The notes below the pieces were generated by a model. The model worked only from the letters and a program-made list of their open reading frames with translations, was not told where the DNA came from and did not search any database. Positions 48,281 through 58,768 of a stretch of 64,000 nt of DNA are shown piece by piece. The stretch spans positions 310,001 to 374,000 of the forward strand of contig NZ_UAUU01000009.1 in the NCBI RefSeq assembly GCF_900457465.1, given 5' to 3'. Within the stretch, counting starts at the first letter, position 1; every line of letters begins with the position of its first letter. The DNA comes from Sphingobacterium multivorum (GTDB taxonomy: Bacteria > Bacteroidota > Bacteroidia > Sphingobacteriales > Sphingobacteriaceae). The position numbers and the translations under genes were made by a program.

Positions 48281-49538
48281 TTAGCGAAATAGCACCAGAG
48301 CAATCAATAAGGTAATAATAACATTAAAAGTCTGGGCAATCAGAAAAGCATATAGCGGTTTCTTATTGTCTTGAGCAAAAAGATCCTTAAAGTTCGTTTC
48401 CAAACCAATGGATGTAAATGCCAAGGTAAACCAGAGGCCCTGTAAGTTTTTCAAACTTCCTTTGACGGCATCAATCTTCTCAGGAGATATCACGAATGAA
48501 AAGAGCAACGATGCAAATACAAATCCCAACACAAACTTCGGGAAACGTTCCCATATAATTTTCAATGTCGGTTTATCGCGCTTGGTTTCATCATCAACAG
48601 ATTTAGCGTAGGTCCAATAAATGCTAATGGCAAAAGCAGCCAGCCCCAACAATACATTTTGGGAAAATTTCACAATGGTACTGATCTTCAACGCTTCTTC
48701 ACCGACCAAGGAGCCAGAAGCTACTACAGCTCCGGTTGTATCAATACTTCCTCCAAGCCAAGCTCCGGTAACTTCTTGCGACAAGCCCATCCACTCCGCC
48801 ATATAGGGCATGAAAATCATCATTGGAATTGCTGTAATCAGGACCAACGAAATCACATAGGAAAGTTTTTTGCTATCGCCTTTGATGGCTCCAGATGTTG
48901 CTATTGCGGCGGAGACGCCACAAATAGAAACCGCACTCGACAGCATCAGGGACATTTCCTTGTCAATCTTTAGCTTTTTACAGATCCAAAACGCGAAGTA
49001 CCAAACAGACAGCACAACGGCCAGTGCTTGAATAAGCCCCAAGGATCCCGCTTTCAGGATATCCCCGAAGATCACGGTAGTCCCGAGCAGAATTAGGCCT
49101 ATCTTGACATACAGCTCGGTACTGAGCGCCTCTTTAAACCAATTAGGCAGTTTAAAGCAATTGCTGATGACTAAACCGATAATCAAACTAAAAAATTACA
49201 GCTTCGAGATTGTATTCTTTAACTGTTGCATTCCCTGCCAGCACCAATGCAAATACGGTAAGGATAAATACAACAGGAAATACAACGAATAATTGTCTTA
49301 CAGATTTCCCCAAAAGAAAGGCGCCCAATATCGCGGTAACGAATACAAAAATAAACTGCTCAAAAAGCTTCATTAAATTTGTCGGGTCGAAAACCGTTGC
49401 GACGAGTTCGGCGGAATTACTCCACGAAAAACTAGGTACTGGCGCAACAATTCCTGAGAGTGCGAGAAATATGGTAGCGATCCCCAAAATGACGACTACC
49501 CAGTCTTCTGTAAATGTAAATGATCTTGAAGATGTCAT
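48281..49538 (-). pseudogene. YeiH/UPF0324-type putative sulfate exporter, frameshifted at a T6 run
   Basis: Corrected for one base, this is a membrane protein of about 418 residues with roughly ten helices. The start is the ATG at 49538 (MTSSRSFTFTEDWVVVILGIATIFL). Family motifs include LSTELYVKIGLILLGTTVIFGDI, SICGVSAAIATSGAIKGDSKK, AEWMGLSQEVTGAWLGGSIDTTGAVVASG and the C-terminal LGLETNFKDL-like sequence (IGLETNFKDLFA). The break is a run of six A at 49190-49195 (T6 on the coding strand); removing one base joins NLEAVIF to SLIIGLVISNCFKL. The family is annotated as a putative sulfate exporter; actual substrate unproven. Confidence 0.85.
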
Positions 49539-49602
49539 ATAATGGTTAGGGTTTAAAAGGTTAAATTTAGCATAATTACAGTGACTTTCTAGGATTGTAA
49601 CA

Positions 49603-49634
49603 CAAAAATGGCCGAAGATTTCTCTCCGGCCATT
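49603..49634 (-). terminator. Terminator after the fad operon
   Basis: Arms AATGGCCG and CGGCCATT with a 12-base loop; on the minus strand TTTTTG follows. Confidence 0.75.
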
Positions 49635-49660
49635 AACCAAAACCAATAATCTATTATCAA

Positions 49661-51442
49661 TCAAAAACAATATTTATTCTCATCTATCAATTTCTTTGCG
49701 ATTCGCTGACGTGCATCTTTCACATTAAATGGCCGTGCTTTTGTGAATCTGCGCAAACCAACCAACATCATATTCAGCTCATCACCTTCACCAAAAGAAT
49801 ATAATGCTTCTTTACCGGCAGCGCTGATTTTATCAATAGCACCATACAGATAGATCTTAGCCATATCTTTTGCATAGTCTGCTTTATCAGATCCTGTATG
49901 CAGCAATTTTTCTGCGCGCAACAAAACTGACTCGGTGATATAAACATACCCGATAATATCCGCAATATTCATGAGGATTTCCTCTTCTTTGGAAAGAGAC
50001 ATCATCAATTTTTGCACTGCTGCTCCCGCAATCAATAACCCAGCTTTTTTAAGGTTTGCCACAATTTTCTTTTCTGCAGCGAAAGGTGCATCGTCCTCTT
50101 CACCAAAATCTGGAATAGCTAGAAGCTCTCCAGCTACAGCTTGGGCAGGTCCCATCAGATCCAATTCACCTTTCATGGCCCGTTTTAACATCATGTCAAC
50201 GACAAGCAATCGATTCACTTCATTCGTACCTTCAAAGATCCTGTTGATCCGTGAATCCCGATAAGCGCGTTCCATCGGCGCATCTGCTGAGTAACCCATT
50301 CCACCATAAATCTGTACCCCTTCGTCAACCACATAATCCAACATCTCCGAACACCATACCTTGATGATAGCACACTCAATTGCGAACTGCTCTACAGACT
50401 TCAATTTTGCTTTCGCTTCATCCATACCACCAGCAATCAGTGCATCATAGGCATCATCGATATTTTGACCCGCGCGATATGATGCCGATTCCACAGCAAA
50501 CAAACGTGTTGCCATTTCAGCGAGCTTATAACGAATGGCACCAAATTTAGAAATCGGCAGATTAAACTGCACACGTTCATTGGCATACTGCACCGCATGA
50601 TTAATCACCATACGTGCCGAACCAATTGTGGCAGCGCCCAGTTTTATACGTCCAATATTCAGGATATTTACAGCAATCTTAAATCCGTTTTCACGATCAG
50701 AAAGCATATTTTCTACGGGCACAGCACAGTCATTAAAAAAGATTTGACGTGTTGACGACCCTTTGATGCCTAATTTATGTTCTTCTGGATTCATCGTGAT
50801 ACCACCAAAATCCTTTTCGACAATAAATGCCGTCAGATTTTTATCATCATCGATTTTTGCAAATACGATAAAGATATCTGCAAAACCACCATTTGTAATC
50901 CACATTTTTTGACCATTGATCAAATAATGTGTTCCTTCAGCATTTAATTTTGCCGAGGTACGACCCGAATTTGCATCCGATCCGGCATTGGGCTCTGTCA
51001 AACAATATGAAGCTTTCCATTCACCGGTAGCAAGCTTTGGAATATATTTCGCCTTTTGGGCATCATTACCATAATACAAAATAGGCAGTGTTCCGATTCC
51101 CGTATGAGCAGACAATGCGACAGCAAAAGAAAACCCACCACCTACCGCATCTGCAACAAGCATAGACGTGTTAAAATTTTTGCCGAAACCACCATATTCT
51201 TCGGGAATAGAAACTCCCAGCATCCCGAGTTCACCGGCCTTATCCATCAAACTAGGCATAAGCCCCTCCTCTTGTGCATCTATACGATCAAGTTTGTTCA
51301 ATACCTCCGTATCTAAGAAATCCAAGCAAGTTTGACGAATCATTTTGGCTTCTTCATCAAATTCTTCCGGAATAAAAACGGCTGTATAGGGCGTCTCCCT
51401 AATCACGAACTCTCCGCCTTTAATTGCTTTATTTTCGCTCAT
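49661..51442 (-). CDS. fadE: Acyl-CoA dehydrogenase (last gene of the fadNAE-type operon)
   Basis: A 593-residue FAD enzyme that makes trans-2-enoyl-CoA from acyl-CoA, the first step of beta-oxidation. The ATG at 51442 replaces a longer in-frame extension. Motifs are YCLTEPNAGSDANSGRTSA, WITNGGFADIFIVFAKI, GIKGSSTRQIFFNDCAVP, a late IYGGMGYSADAPMERAYRDSRI and the FEGTNEVNRLL segment where other acyl-CoA dehydrogenases hold the catalytic Glu. A helical C-terminal extension of about 180 residues distinguishes this FadE/VLCAD-like group. The symbol follows the order and family match to Bacillus fadNAE. Confidence 0.9.
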   Translation of the reverse strand: MSENKAIKGGEFVIRETPYTAVFIPEEFDEEAKMIRQTCLDFLDTEVLNKLDRIDAQEEGLMPSLMDKAGELGMLGVSIPEEYGGFGKNFNTSMLVADAVGGGFSFAVALSAHTGIGTLPILYYGNDAQKAKYIPKLATGEWKASYCLTEPNAGSDANSGRTSAKLNAEGTHYLINGQKMWITNGGFADIFIVFAKIDDDKNLTAFIVEKDFGGITMNPEEHKLGIKGSSTRQIFFNDCAVPVENMLSDRENGFKIAVNILNIGRIKLGAATIGSARMVINHAVQYANERVQFNLPISKFGAIRYKLAEMATRLFAVESASYRAGQNIDDAYDALIAGGMDEAKAKLKSVEQFAIECAIIKVWCSEMLDYVVDEGVQIYGGMGYSADAPMERAYRDSRINRIFEGTNEVNRLLVVDMMLKRAMKGELDLMGPAQAVAGELLAIPDFGEEDDAPFAAEKKIVANLKKAGLLIAGAAVQKLMMSLSKEEEILMNIADIIGYVYITESVLLRAEKLLHTGSDKADYAKDMAKIYLYGAIDKISAAGKEALYSFGEGDELNMMLVGLRRFTKARPFNVKDARQRIAKKLIDENKYCF

Positions 51443-51576
51443 TGTCTTTTTAGATTTGTATGGGCAGCAAAATCTTACTATGCGACGAATGCTGTCCACA
51501 ATGTTGTTAAATACTTCTATTCGCTATGAGATCAGAGATCCATATTTTAATTATATCGCTGTTTTTAAAGACCTAT

Positions 51577-52752
51577 TTAGTCCAATAACTCAAAAATACC
51601 AGCTGCTCCTTGGCCAGTTCCAACACACATCGTCACCATGCCGTATTTTTTGCCTCTGCGCTTTAACTCATTTAGGACCTGGACTGTCAATTTCGCGCCT
51701 GTACAACCAAGTGGATGCCCTAATGCTATAGCACCACCATTGACATTCACTTTCTCTTCATCTAATCCGAGTTCGCGAATAACGGCTAACGATTGAGACG
51801 CAAAAGCTTCATTCAGTTCAAATAGATCAATATCTTCTTTTTTAAGCCCAGCTTTCGCCAAAGCCTTGGGTATGGCATAGATAGGTCCGATACCCATAAT
51901 GCGAGGTGGAACACCTGCTACAGCAAAACTAACGAGCTTTGCTATAGGTTTTACACCAAGCTCTTTCACTTTTGCTTCAGACATCACCAAGACAAATGCA
52001 GCCCCATCAGAAGTTTGTGAGGAATTCCCCGCTGTCACGGAACCATTCGCTGCAAAAACTGGTTTTAATTTCCCTAAAGCCTCCAAGGAAGTATCGGCTC
52101 GAGGACCTTCATCCGTATCAACAACATATTCACGTGTTGCAATCTTGCCGTCTTTCAAGTAATTTTCCTTTACCGTGATAGGCACAATGCCATCTTTCAA
52201 ATGACCATTTTGAATAGCTGCAACTGCCTTTTGATTTGATTTAAGTGCAAAAGCATCCTGATCTTCGCGTGAAACGTTGTAATCTTTGGCTACAGCTTCG
52301 GCAGTCAATCCCATACCCCAATACCAATCGGGGTGCTCTTTTGCTACAACAGGATTAGGCACAATCTTCCAACCTCCAAAAGGCATTCCGGACATCACCT
52401 CAACACCACCGGCAATGATAACATCTGCCATCCCAGTCTTAATCTTTGCTACGGCTGTTGCAATAGTCTCCAAACCTGAAGCGCAGTACCGATTAACGGT
52501 TACTCCCGGGACCTTATCCGTGTCCAATCCCATCAGTGAAATGAAACGGGCCATATTGAGTCCCTGCTCCGCTTCCGGCATGGCATTCCCAACAATGACA
52601 TCATCTATATCTTCTTTATTTAAATTCGGCACAGTGGATACAAGATGTTTAATAACATCCGTGGCTAAATCATCGGCCCGCATAAAGCGAAATACTCCCC
52701 GGGGCGCTTTGCCTACTGCTGTACGAAATCCTGCTACTATATATGCTTCCAT
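51577..52752 (-). CDS. fadA: Acetyl-CoA C-acyltransferase (3-ketoacyl-CoA thiolase)
   Basis: A 391-residue thiolase that cleaves 3-ketoacyl-CoA to acetyl-CoA. The acyl-accepting Cys90 is in [13 protein letters not shown]; other landmarks are [26 protein letters not shown] with the catalytic His, and [13 protein letters not shown] with the second Cys. It sits 30 bases after fadN and 134 bases before fadE on the minus strand. Confidence 0.95.
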   Translation of the reverse strand: MEAYIVAGFRTAVGKAPRGVFRFMRADDLATDVIKHLVSTVPNLNKEDIDDVIVGNAMPEAEQGLNMARFISLMGLDTDKVPGVTVNRYCASGLETIATAVAKIKTGMADVIIAGGVEVMSGMPFGGWKIVPNPVVAKEHPDWYWGMGLTAEAVAKDYNVSREDQDAFALKSNQKAVAAIQNGHLKDGIVPITVKENYLKDGKIATREYVVDTDEGPRADTSLEALGKLKPVFAANGSVTAGNSSQTSDGAAFVLVMSEAKVKELGVKPIAKLVSFAVAGVPPRIMGIGPIYAIPKALAKAGLKKEDIDLFELNEAFASQSLAVIRELGLDEEKVNVNGGAIALGHPLGCTGAKLTVQVLNELKRRGKKYGMVTMCVGTGQGAAGIFELLD

Positions 52753-52782
52753 TATTTTTAATTTTTTCGTGAGTAGTGAGTT

Positions 52783-55212
52783 CTAGTTCCGTAAAGGCTT
52801 ACCCTTGGTCAACATAAATTGAATTCTTTCAAGCGTTTTGCGTTCAGCACAAAGCTCAAGGAATGTTTTACGTTCAAGATCCAGTAAATACTGTTCAGAC
52901 ACTTCCGTCGGTGACGATAAATTTCCACCACACATTACCCAGCCTAGTTTCTCTGAGATCTTACGATCATAATCAGAGATGTAATTGCCTTCACGCATTG
53001 ATGAAGCGCCCACATAAACGATTCCTAATCCTTGATTTCCCAAAACTTTGATATCATTGCGTGGAGCAGGCTGAACATACCCCTCATCTGCCAATTCCAA
53101 TGCCTTTGCCTTGGCATCCGCCAGAAGACGGGCACGATTCATGGTGATTGCAAATTTATCTTTCTGCAAATAGCCGAGCTCATAGGCTTCATAGGCAGAA
53201 GTCGAAACTTTTGCCTGACCAATAGTCAGGAATTTATCTTTTAACGTATTTTGGACAATTTGATCATCTTTAAATTCCTCCGAGGCACGTAGCGTAAATT
53301 CTTTAGTTCCGCCACCACCAGGAATAACACCAACCCCCAGTTCAACCAAGCCCATATAGGTTTCGGCGTGAGCCTGCACAAAATCGGCATGCATGGAGAA
53401 TTCACAGCCCCCACCAAGCGTCATTTGAAATGGCGCAACGACTACAGGTATTGACGAATAGCGTAAGCGCATGGATGTATTTTGAAATGCACGAACGGCC
53501 ATATTCAATTCATCAAAATCCTGTTCGACGGCCATCATGAAAATCATTCCGATATTCGCTCCAGCAGAAAAGTTTTTTCCATCATTGGACACCACTAAAC
53601 CGCGATACTCTTTTTCAGCAAGGTCAATGGCTTTATTCAATCCCTGGATAACATCCCCACCAATGGTATTCATCTTGGTATGAAATTCACAATTAATGAT
53701 ACCATCGCCCAGATCAATAATAGAAACACCCGTATTTTTCCAGATTGTCTTACTTTCCCGGATGTGATCCAATACGATCAGATCTTCGGTACCGGGAATA
53801 GCTTTATACGATTTGGTCGCAATATCATAATAGTGACGTACACCATTTTCTATTTTATAGAATGATTCACATCCGGCTTCCAACATCTCGTGTACCCAGG
53901 AAGCAACCTCCCCGTCCTGACCCGGAAGTCGTTTTTCTTCGGTCTTAATTTTAGCTAAAGTCTCGCGAACACCTAGCGCATCCCATACTTCAAATGGTCC
54001 TAACTCCCAACCAAATCCAGCACGCATGGCATCATCGATCCGGAAGAAGTCATCTGTAATTTCGGGAACACGGCGGGATACATATTCAAACAATGGATAA
54101 TGCATGGCACGGAAGAGTTCCGCCGCTTTATCGCTCCCTTGTTCATATACTTTCATCCGCTTGCGGATATCCTCCACAGGCTTGGTAGCTTCCAAGGTAG
54201 TGGATTTCACTTTTTGCTGTGAACCAAATTCCAGTGTTTTTAGATTTAAAGATAAAATCTCCGAATTACCATCGGCAGCTTTTACTTTTTCATAAAACCC
54301 TTTCTTGGTTTTCTCACCCAACCATTTATTCTCGACCATCTTGCTGATGAATGCAGGAAGCTGGAAAACGCCTTTGGCTTCATCTTCTGGGGCATTCTGC
54401 GCCAGTCCATTGGCAACATTCACCAAAGTATCAAGTCCTACCACATCGGCTGTACGAAAAGTCGCCGATTTGGGATGCCCCATTGCAGGACCGGTATATT
54501 TGTCGACCTCCTCAACGGTCAATCCAAGAGGTTCCACTAAATGAGTAACCGCCAACATCGAATAAACACCGATACGATTACCAATAAACGCCGGAGTGTC
54601 TTTACATAACACAACCGATTTACCCAGCATTTTGTCACCAAAGTGAAGTATAAAGTCAACAACCTCTGGCTTGGTATGCGGTGTTGGAATAACTTCCAAT
54701 AAAGGGAGATAGCGCGGCGGATTGAAGAAGTGTGTGCCGCAGAAATGATCTTTAAAATCTTCACTTCGCCCTTCTGTCATTAAATGAATAGGGATACCAG
54801 AAGTATTGGAAGTAATCAATGTTCCAGGTTTTCGAAATTGCTCAACACGCTCAAAAACAGATTTTTTAACATCGAGCCGCTCAACAACAACCTCGATAAT
54901 CCAATCCACAGAAACAATGTCTTTTAGATTATCGTCAAAATTCCCTGTTTTGATACGTCTTACAAATGACTTGCTATAAATTGGCGAAGGGTTTGTTTTT
55001 AAAGCCGTTTCTAAGGAGCTGTTGACAATTCGGTCCCGAACGATCTTACTCTCCAAAGTTAAGCCTTTGGCTTGTTCTGCCGGAAGCAGTTCGCGCGGAA
55101 CAATATCCAACAGCAAAACTTCAACACCAATGTTAGCAAAATGACAAGCAATTCGCGAGCCCATAACACCCGATCCGAGAACTGCCACTTTTCTAATATT
55201 TCTGTTCATCAT
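52783..55212 (-). CDS. fadN: Bifunctional 3-hydroxyacyl-CoA dehydrogenase / enoyl-CoA hydratase
   Basis: An enzyme of about 809 residues carrying out hydration and NAD-linked oxidation in beta-oxidation. Unlike E. coli FadB the dehydrogenase comes first: VAVLGSGVMGSRIACHFANIG at the N-terminus, then GTHFFNPPRYLPLLEVIPTPHT and DTPAFIGNRIGVYSM. The crotonase domain follows in the second half (VSNDGKNFSAGANIG, ...PFQMTLGGGCEFSMHAD, ELGVGVIPGGGGTKEF). The order dehydrogenase-then-hydratase matches Bacillus FadN. Two adjacent ATG codons (55212 and 55209) are possible starts. It is the first enzyme gene after the MarR regulator. Confidence 0.93.
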   Translation of the reverse strand: MMNRNIRKVAVLGSGVMGSRIACHFANIGVEVLLLDIVPRELLPAEQAKGLTLESKIVRDRIVNSSLETALKTNPSPIYSKSFVRRIKTGNFDDNLKDIVSVDWIIEVVVERLDVKKSVFERVEQFRKPGTLITSNTSGIPIHLMTEGRSEDFKDHFCGTHFFNPPRYLPLLEVIPTPHTKPEVVDFILHFGDKMLGKSVVLCKDTPAFIGNRIGVYSMLAVTHLVEPLGLTVEEVDKYTGPAMGHPKSATFRTADVVGLDTLVNVANGLAQNAPEDEAKGVFQLPAFISKMVENKWLGEKTKKGFYEKVKAADGNSEILSLNLKTLEFGSQQKVKSTTLEATKPVEDIRKRMKVYEQGSDKAAELFRAMHYPLFEYVSRRVPEITDDFFRIDDAMRAGFGWELGPFEVWDALGVRETLAKIKTEEKRLPGQDGEVASWVHEMLEAGCESFYKIENGVRHYYDIATKSYKAIPGTEDLIVLDHIRESKTIWKNTGVSIIDLGDGIINCEFHTKMNTIGGDVIQGLNKAIDLAEKEYRGLVVSNDGKNFSAGANIGMIFMMAVEQDFDELNMAVRAFQNTSMRLRYSSIPVVVAPFQMTLGGGCEFSMHADFVQAHAETYMGLVELGVGVIPGGGGTKEFTLRASEEFKDDQIVQNTLKDKFLTIGQAKVSTSAYEAYELGYLQKDKFAITMNRARLLADAKAKALELADEGYVQPAPRNDIKVLGNQGLGIVYVGASSMREGNYISDYDRKISEKLGWVMCGGNLSSPTEVSEQYLLDLERKTFLELCAERKTLERIQFMLTKGKPLRN

Positions 55213-55252
55213 AACATATTTATCATGCACTTCTGTACATTTGGTTTAATTC

Positions 55253-55693
55253 CTAGATGATTACTTCTTCTTTGTAACTTGTTGCGAGCTCATTGAGTTT
55301 CGCTAAAGAAGCAATCAATTGATCCCGTTCATTTTCTGAAAAATTGTCCGCTAAATATTGATTGAAATTACGAACAACATCTTTAGCAATCCGTCTTTTC
55401 TCTCGCCCCAATTCGGTTAAATACACTTTTACGGACCTCTTGTCGGTCTCACTCGTTTCGCGGTATATAAATCCCAATGACTCCAAATTATTCAACACCC
55501 GAGACAAACTAGTTGTTTTAACTCCTGTCAAATTTGCAATCTGAGAAACAGGTGTACCCTCTTTATGGATGTTAATCAAAATATATCCCGCAGCCTGGGT
55601 AAAACCGTACTGCGAAGCAATTTGATTATATTTATTGGCTATTGTCTGCCAGCCTGTTTTTAAAAAATAATCGATTGTCTGATTTTGGTTCAT
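55253..55693 (-). CDS. MarR-family transcriptional regulator
   Basis: A 146-residue winged-helix regulator; the ATG at 55693 is preferred over an upstream GTG. The DNA-binding region is GTPVSQIANLTGVKTTSLSRVLNNLESLGFIYRETSETDKRSVKVYLTELG, typical of MarR. It heads the minus-strand operon of beta-oxidation genes with 40 bases to fadN and most likely represses it until an acyl-CoA or fatty acid binds (inference from position). Confidence 0.92.
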   Translation of the reverse strand: MNQNQTIDYFLKTGWQTIANKYNQIASQYGFTQAAGYILINIHKEGTPVSQIANLTGVKTTSLSRVLNNLESLGFIYRETSETDKRSVKVYLTELGREKRRIAKDVVRNFNQYLADNFSENERDQLIASLAKLNELATSYKEEVII

Positions 55694-55937
55694 AAGCGTA
55701 CCCACAAGCTATTTATTATGCTTGCATAACAAATATACCAGTTAGCAATTAGAATAACAAGCTCGAAATTATAAATTTTGTCATATGTTCGTCAGCATAA
55801 TTCGGCACACATACCTAACGATACTTGTCGTCAATTGTGAAATGTGGAAAACTTTTAAACACTGACATACAGCAAAATAAACAGAAACACAAAACTTTTA
55901 TTAACAGTCCCTGTTTAATAATCAAAATTAATTCCGT

Positions 55938-55945
55938 TAACTTTG
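55938..55945 (+). promoter_or_regulatory. -7 promoter element (TAACTTTG) of the oxygenase gene
   Basis: An exact TAnnTTTG match 23 bases before the ATG at 55969. It supports that start over a longer frame from 55825. The 55694-55968 gap is a divergent promoter region. Confidence 0.45.
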
Positions 55946-55968
55946 TCCTGAACAAACATCAACACTGT

Positions 55969-56920
55969 ATGGCTTTAGTAAACATACCTCGCTTGGACTT
56001 GCTACATTATACACAAGGAACCCAAGAACAACGAAATCAATTTATCCAAGATATTGGCAAAGCTTTCAATGAAACAGGCTTTGTAACGATTGCAAATCAT
56101 GGCTTATCAAAAGAGCTGATTGAGGAATTATATCAGGTGGTTCCTGAATTTTTTGCTTTGCCTACTGAGATCAAGGAAAAATATGAATTTCCAGAACTTG
56201 CAGGTCAACGTGGCTATACCGCAAAAGGAAGAGAAAAAGCCAAAGACGCGAAAACACCTGACTTAAAAGAATTCTGGCAACGCGGTCAAACGATTGTTGG
56301 TGAAGAATATTCCAAAGCTGATTTTCCGGACAATCCTGAAGTGGCTGAAATTCCTCGCTTTAATGGCGTAACCGCTGAGGTTTATAAAAAACTAGAAGAT
56401 ACAGGCCGCGACTTATTGAAAGCGATCGCGACCTACCTCGATCTGGAAGAAAATTACTTTGAACAATATGTCATCAACGGTAATTCTATTCTACGTGCTA
56501 TCCATTACTTCCCAATAAACGATCCTGACGCCTTAGCCCCTGACGCAGTACGCGCAGGCGCCACGAAGATATTAACCTCATCACCTTATTGATTGGAGCT
56601 AGTGCGGATGGTCTTGAAGTGATGACAAAAGACGGGGAATGGTTTCCTATCAAAGCCAAGGGTGAAGATATCGTCATCAATGTAGGTGATATGTTGCAAC
56701 GGTTAACAAACAATAAGTTGAAATCTACTACGCATCGCGTAGTAAACCCACCACGTGAGAAGATGGGTACTTCCGTTTTTCTATTCCTTTCTTTTTACAT
56801 CCAAAATCCGCCATGAGTTTGGCTTCATTGGATTCCTGCATCGATGCGGAACACCCGAAGGCCTACGAAGATTATACCGCTGGTCAGTACCTGGATGAAC
56901 GCTTAAGAGAATCGGATTAA
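55969..56920 (+). pseudogene. 2-oxoglutarate/Fe(II)-dependent oxygenase (isopenicillin N synthase-like), two frameshifts
   Basis: Corrected for two missing C bases this is an oxygenase of about 317 residues. The N-terminal DIOX_N region is VNIPRLDLLHYTQGTQEQRNQF with AFNETGFVTIANHGLS. Near 56561 (CC, needs CCC) the correct reading gives GAHEDINLITLLIG with the His-x-Asp iron ligands; near 56773 (CC, needs CCC) it gives MGTSRFSIPFFLHPKS. The second iron-binding His lies in STTHRVVNPP, and the following Arg-x-Ser-type 2-oxoglutarate site is SRFSIPFF. The C-terminus (SCIDAEHPKAYEDYTAGQYLDERL) is normal for the family. All ligands survive, so the breaks look like sequence errors. The substrate is unknown. 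Confidence 0.85.
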
Positions 56921-56966
56921 AAATGTAAACTCCGCATCATTTAAATGAGCATAACAGTATAAAAAC

Positions 56967-58750
56967 AGAAAGAGGCTGGTCTCAAAAAGGCAGTCTCTTT
57001 TTTTGCATTATCTAAGGTTTATTATTTGTTTTAACTGTTTGATTTTCATATATTTATAGTGTAAACAAAAAGGATATATGCCATCTCAAAGAGCTACTTT
57101 TAAGCCCTTACTATCAGGACCAGATCATGGCCATTCCTCCAACTTTGGACGAACTGGTGTCCAAAGGTCATCCGGTACATATCGTTAACGATGTAATCAA
57201 CCGGATCAACATCCAGTCCCTATTGGACGCTTATAAGATAAAAGGCTGCTCCAGTTATCATCCGCAGATGTTGTTGAAAGTTTTGGTGTTTGGCTACGTA
57301 AGCAATGTCTACAGCAGTCGCAAATTGGGAAACGGCGTGCCGGGGAGAACATCAATTTCATGTGGCTGAGCGGCATGAGCTATCCCGACCACAATACCAT
57401 CAACAGATTTCGAGGCGTTCGTTTGAAAGAAGCACTTCGTAGTGTATTTGAAGAAGTTGTCAAACTCCTATCCGAAGAAGGGTCTGCTGAGTATAGAAGA
57501 TGTTTACACCGATGGCACCAAGATTGAAGCCAATGCTAACAAATACACCTTTGTCTGGAAAAAAGCTATCCAGACCAATAAGGAGAAGATGAAAGCTGCC
57601 TTAAAAGATATTTGGGAATACGCCCAAAGTATCGCCAAAGCAGAGGACAACCTTCCGGAACCTCCCGATCTGACAACAATTGACCGCGAAAAAGTTCAGG
57701 CTACGGTCGATAACCTGAACCGGGTCTTGTCCGATAAACCTTCGGTAAGCAAGAAGATGAGGGCAAAGTTGCGCTATGCGACTAAAAACTACCCGGCCAA
57801 GATTGTTCAATATGAAGAGCAGGAAGTAACGCTTGGAGATAGAAATAGTTATAGCAAGACAGATCCCGATGCTACTTTTATGCGCATGAAAGAGGATCAT
57901 ATGAAAAATGGCCAGCTCAAACCAGGTTATAACATTCAGATATCTACTTCCAATCAATACATCGTCAATTACACCATACATCCCACCCCCACAGATACCA
58001 CAACGCTACCCGGTCATCTGGCACAACATGAGGCGAGCTTTGGGGAAATACTGAAAACCATTACCGCAGATGCTGGCTATGGCAGCCAGGAGAACTATGC
58101 GTTACTAGAAGGGAAAAACATTGGGGGCCTATGTGAAATATGGTATGTTTGACAAGGAGCAGAAAAAGAGTTATTCGGGCAAGAAGCCATTCTCCGTTGA
58201 TAAACTACATTATAACCCTGCAAAAGATTGCTATATCTGTCCAATGGGACAGGAAATGAACTGCATAGGTCTATTTACACAAAAGACCTCCACAGGTTTC
58301 GAGCAAAAAATAAAAAGATATCAGGCAAAAAACTGCACAAACTGCCCATTGAACGGTGCTTGCCACAAATCACAGGGCAATAGAATCATCCAGATAAATG
58401 AACAGCTTGAGGCTTATAAAGATAGAGCATACGGATTGCTTAACAGCGATGTCGGTATAGCCAAAAGAAAACAGCGATGTCACGATGTCGAACCAGTCTT
58501 TGGAAACATAAAACAGAACCACGGGTTCCGAAGATTTATGCTCCGCGGTAAGGAAAAAGTGTCCATAGAATGGGGTTTATTGGCTATAGCGCAAAATCTA
58601 AGGAAAAAAGCAGCTTAAAAAGCTACTTTTTGTTCTTTTTCTTCCCAAATGAACAGTTCTGTGAAATAATCAACAAACAACTCACAAATCTATCGCATAG
58701 CCATATTTAATAAAAAAGCTGCCTCAATAAATTTGAGACAGCTTCTTTCT
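56967..58750. mobile_element. IS1182-family insertion sequence
   Basis: The element is about 1.78 kb. The left end reads AGAAAGAGGCTGGTCTCAAA and the right end, reverse-complemented, reads AGAAAGAAGCTGTCTCAAAT. These are imperfect terminal inverted repeats typical of Bacteroidota IS1182 members. Each end also contains a hairpin with T run that can act as a terminator. It is inserted between the oxygenase and the PorT-like gene. I see no clear target-site duplication at these boundaries, so the exact ends are approximate. Confidence 0.8.
57078..58618 (+). pseudogene. IS1182-family transposase, broken by five +1 insertions in G/C runs
   Basis: Reconstructed length is about 510 residues from the ATG at 57078 (MPSQRATFKPYYQDQIMAIPP). 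Motifs include [62 protein letters not shown] with the first DDE Asp, [16 protein letters not shown] with the second, the Cys cluster CYICPMGQEM...CTNCPLNGAC and HDVEPVFGNIKQNHGFRRF with the Glu. The extra bases lie at CCC 57105, GGG 57327, GGGG 57342, GGG 57480 and GGGGG 58123. Every break is a single extra G or C in a homopolymer, which is not what random decay produces. In the given sequence the element would be non-functional. Confidence 0.85.
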
Positions 58751-58768
58751 TTTTTATGGATATTAAAG

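Noticed and set aside
52286..52786. 166-codon open frame antisense to the thiolase gene
   Set aside because: It covers the conserved thiolase catalytic region on the other strand; codon pattern is that of a reverse-frame shadow.
57078..58618. Programmed -1 frameshifting in the transposase
   Set aside because: Some IS families use one programmed shift to make a fusion protein, but here five separate +1 insertions at ordinary G/C runs would all have to be bypassed; no slippery heptamer plus stem pattern recurs.
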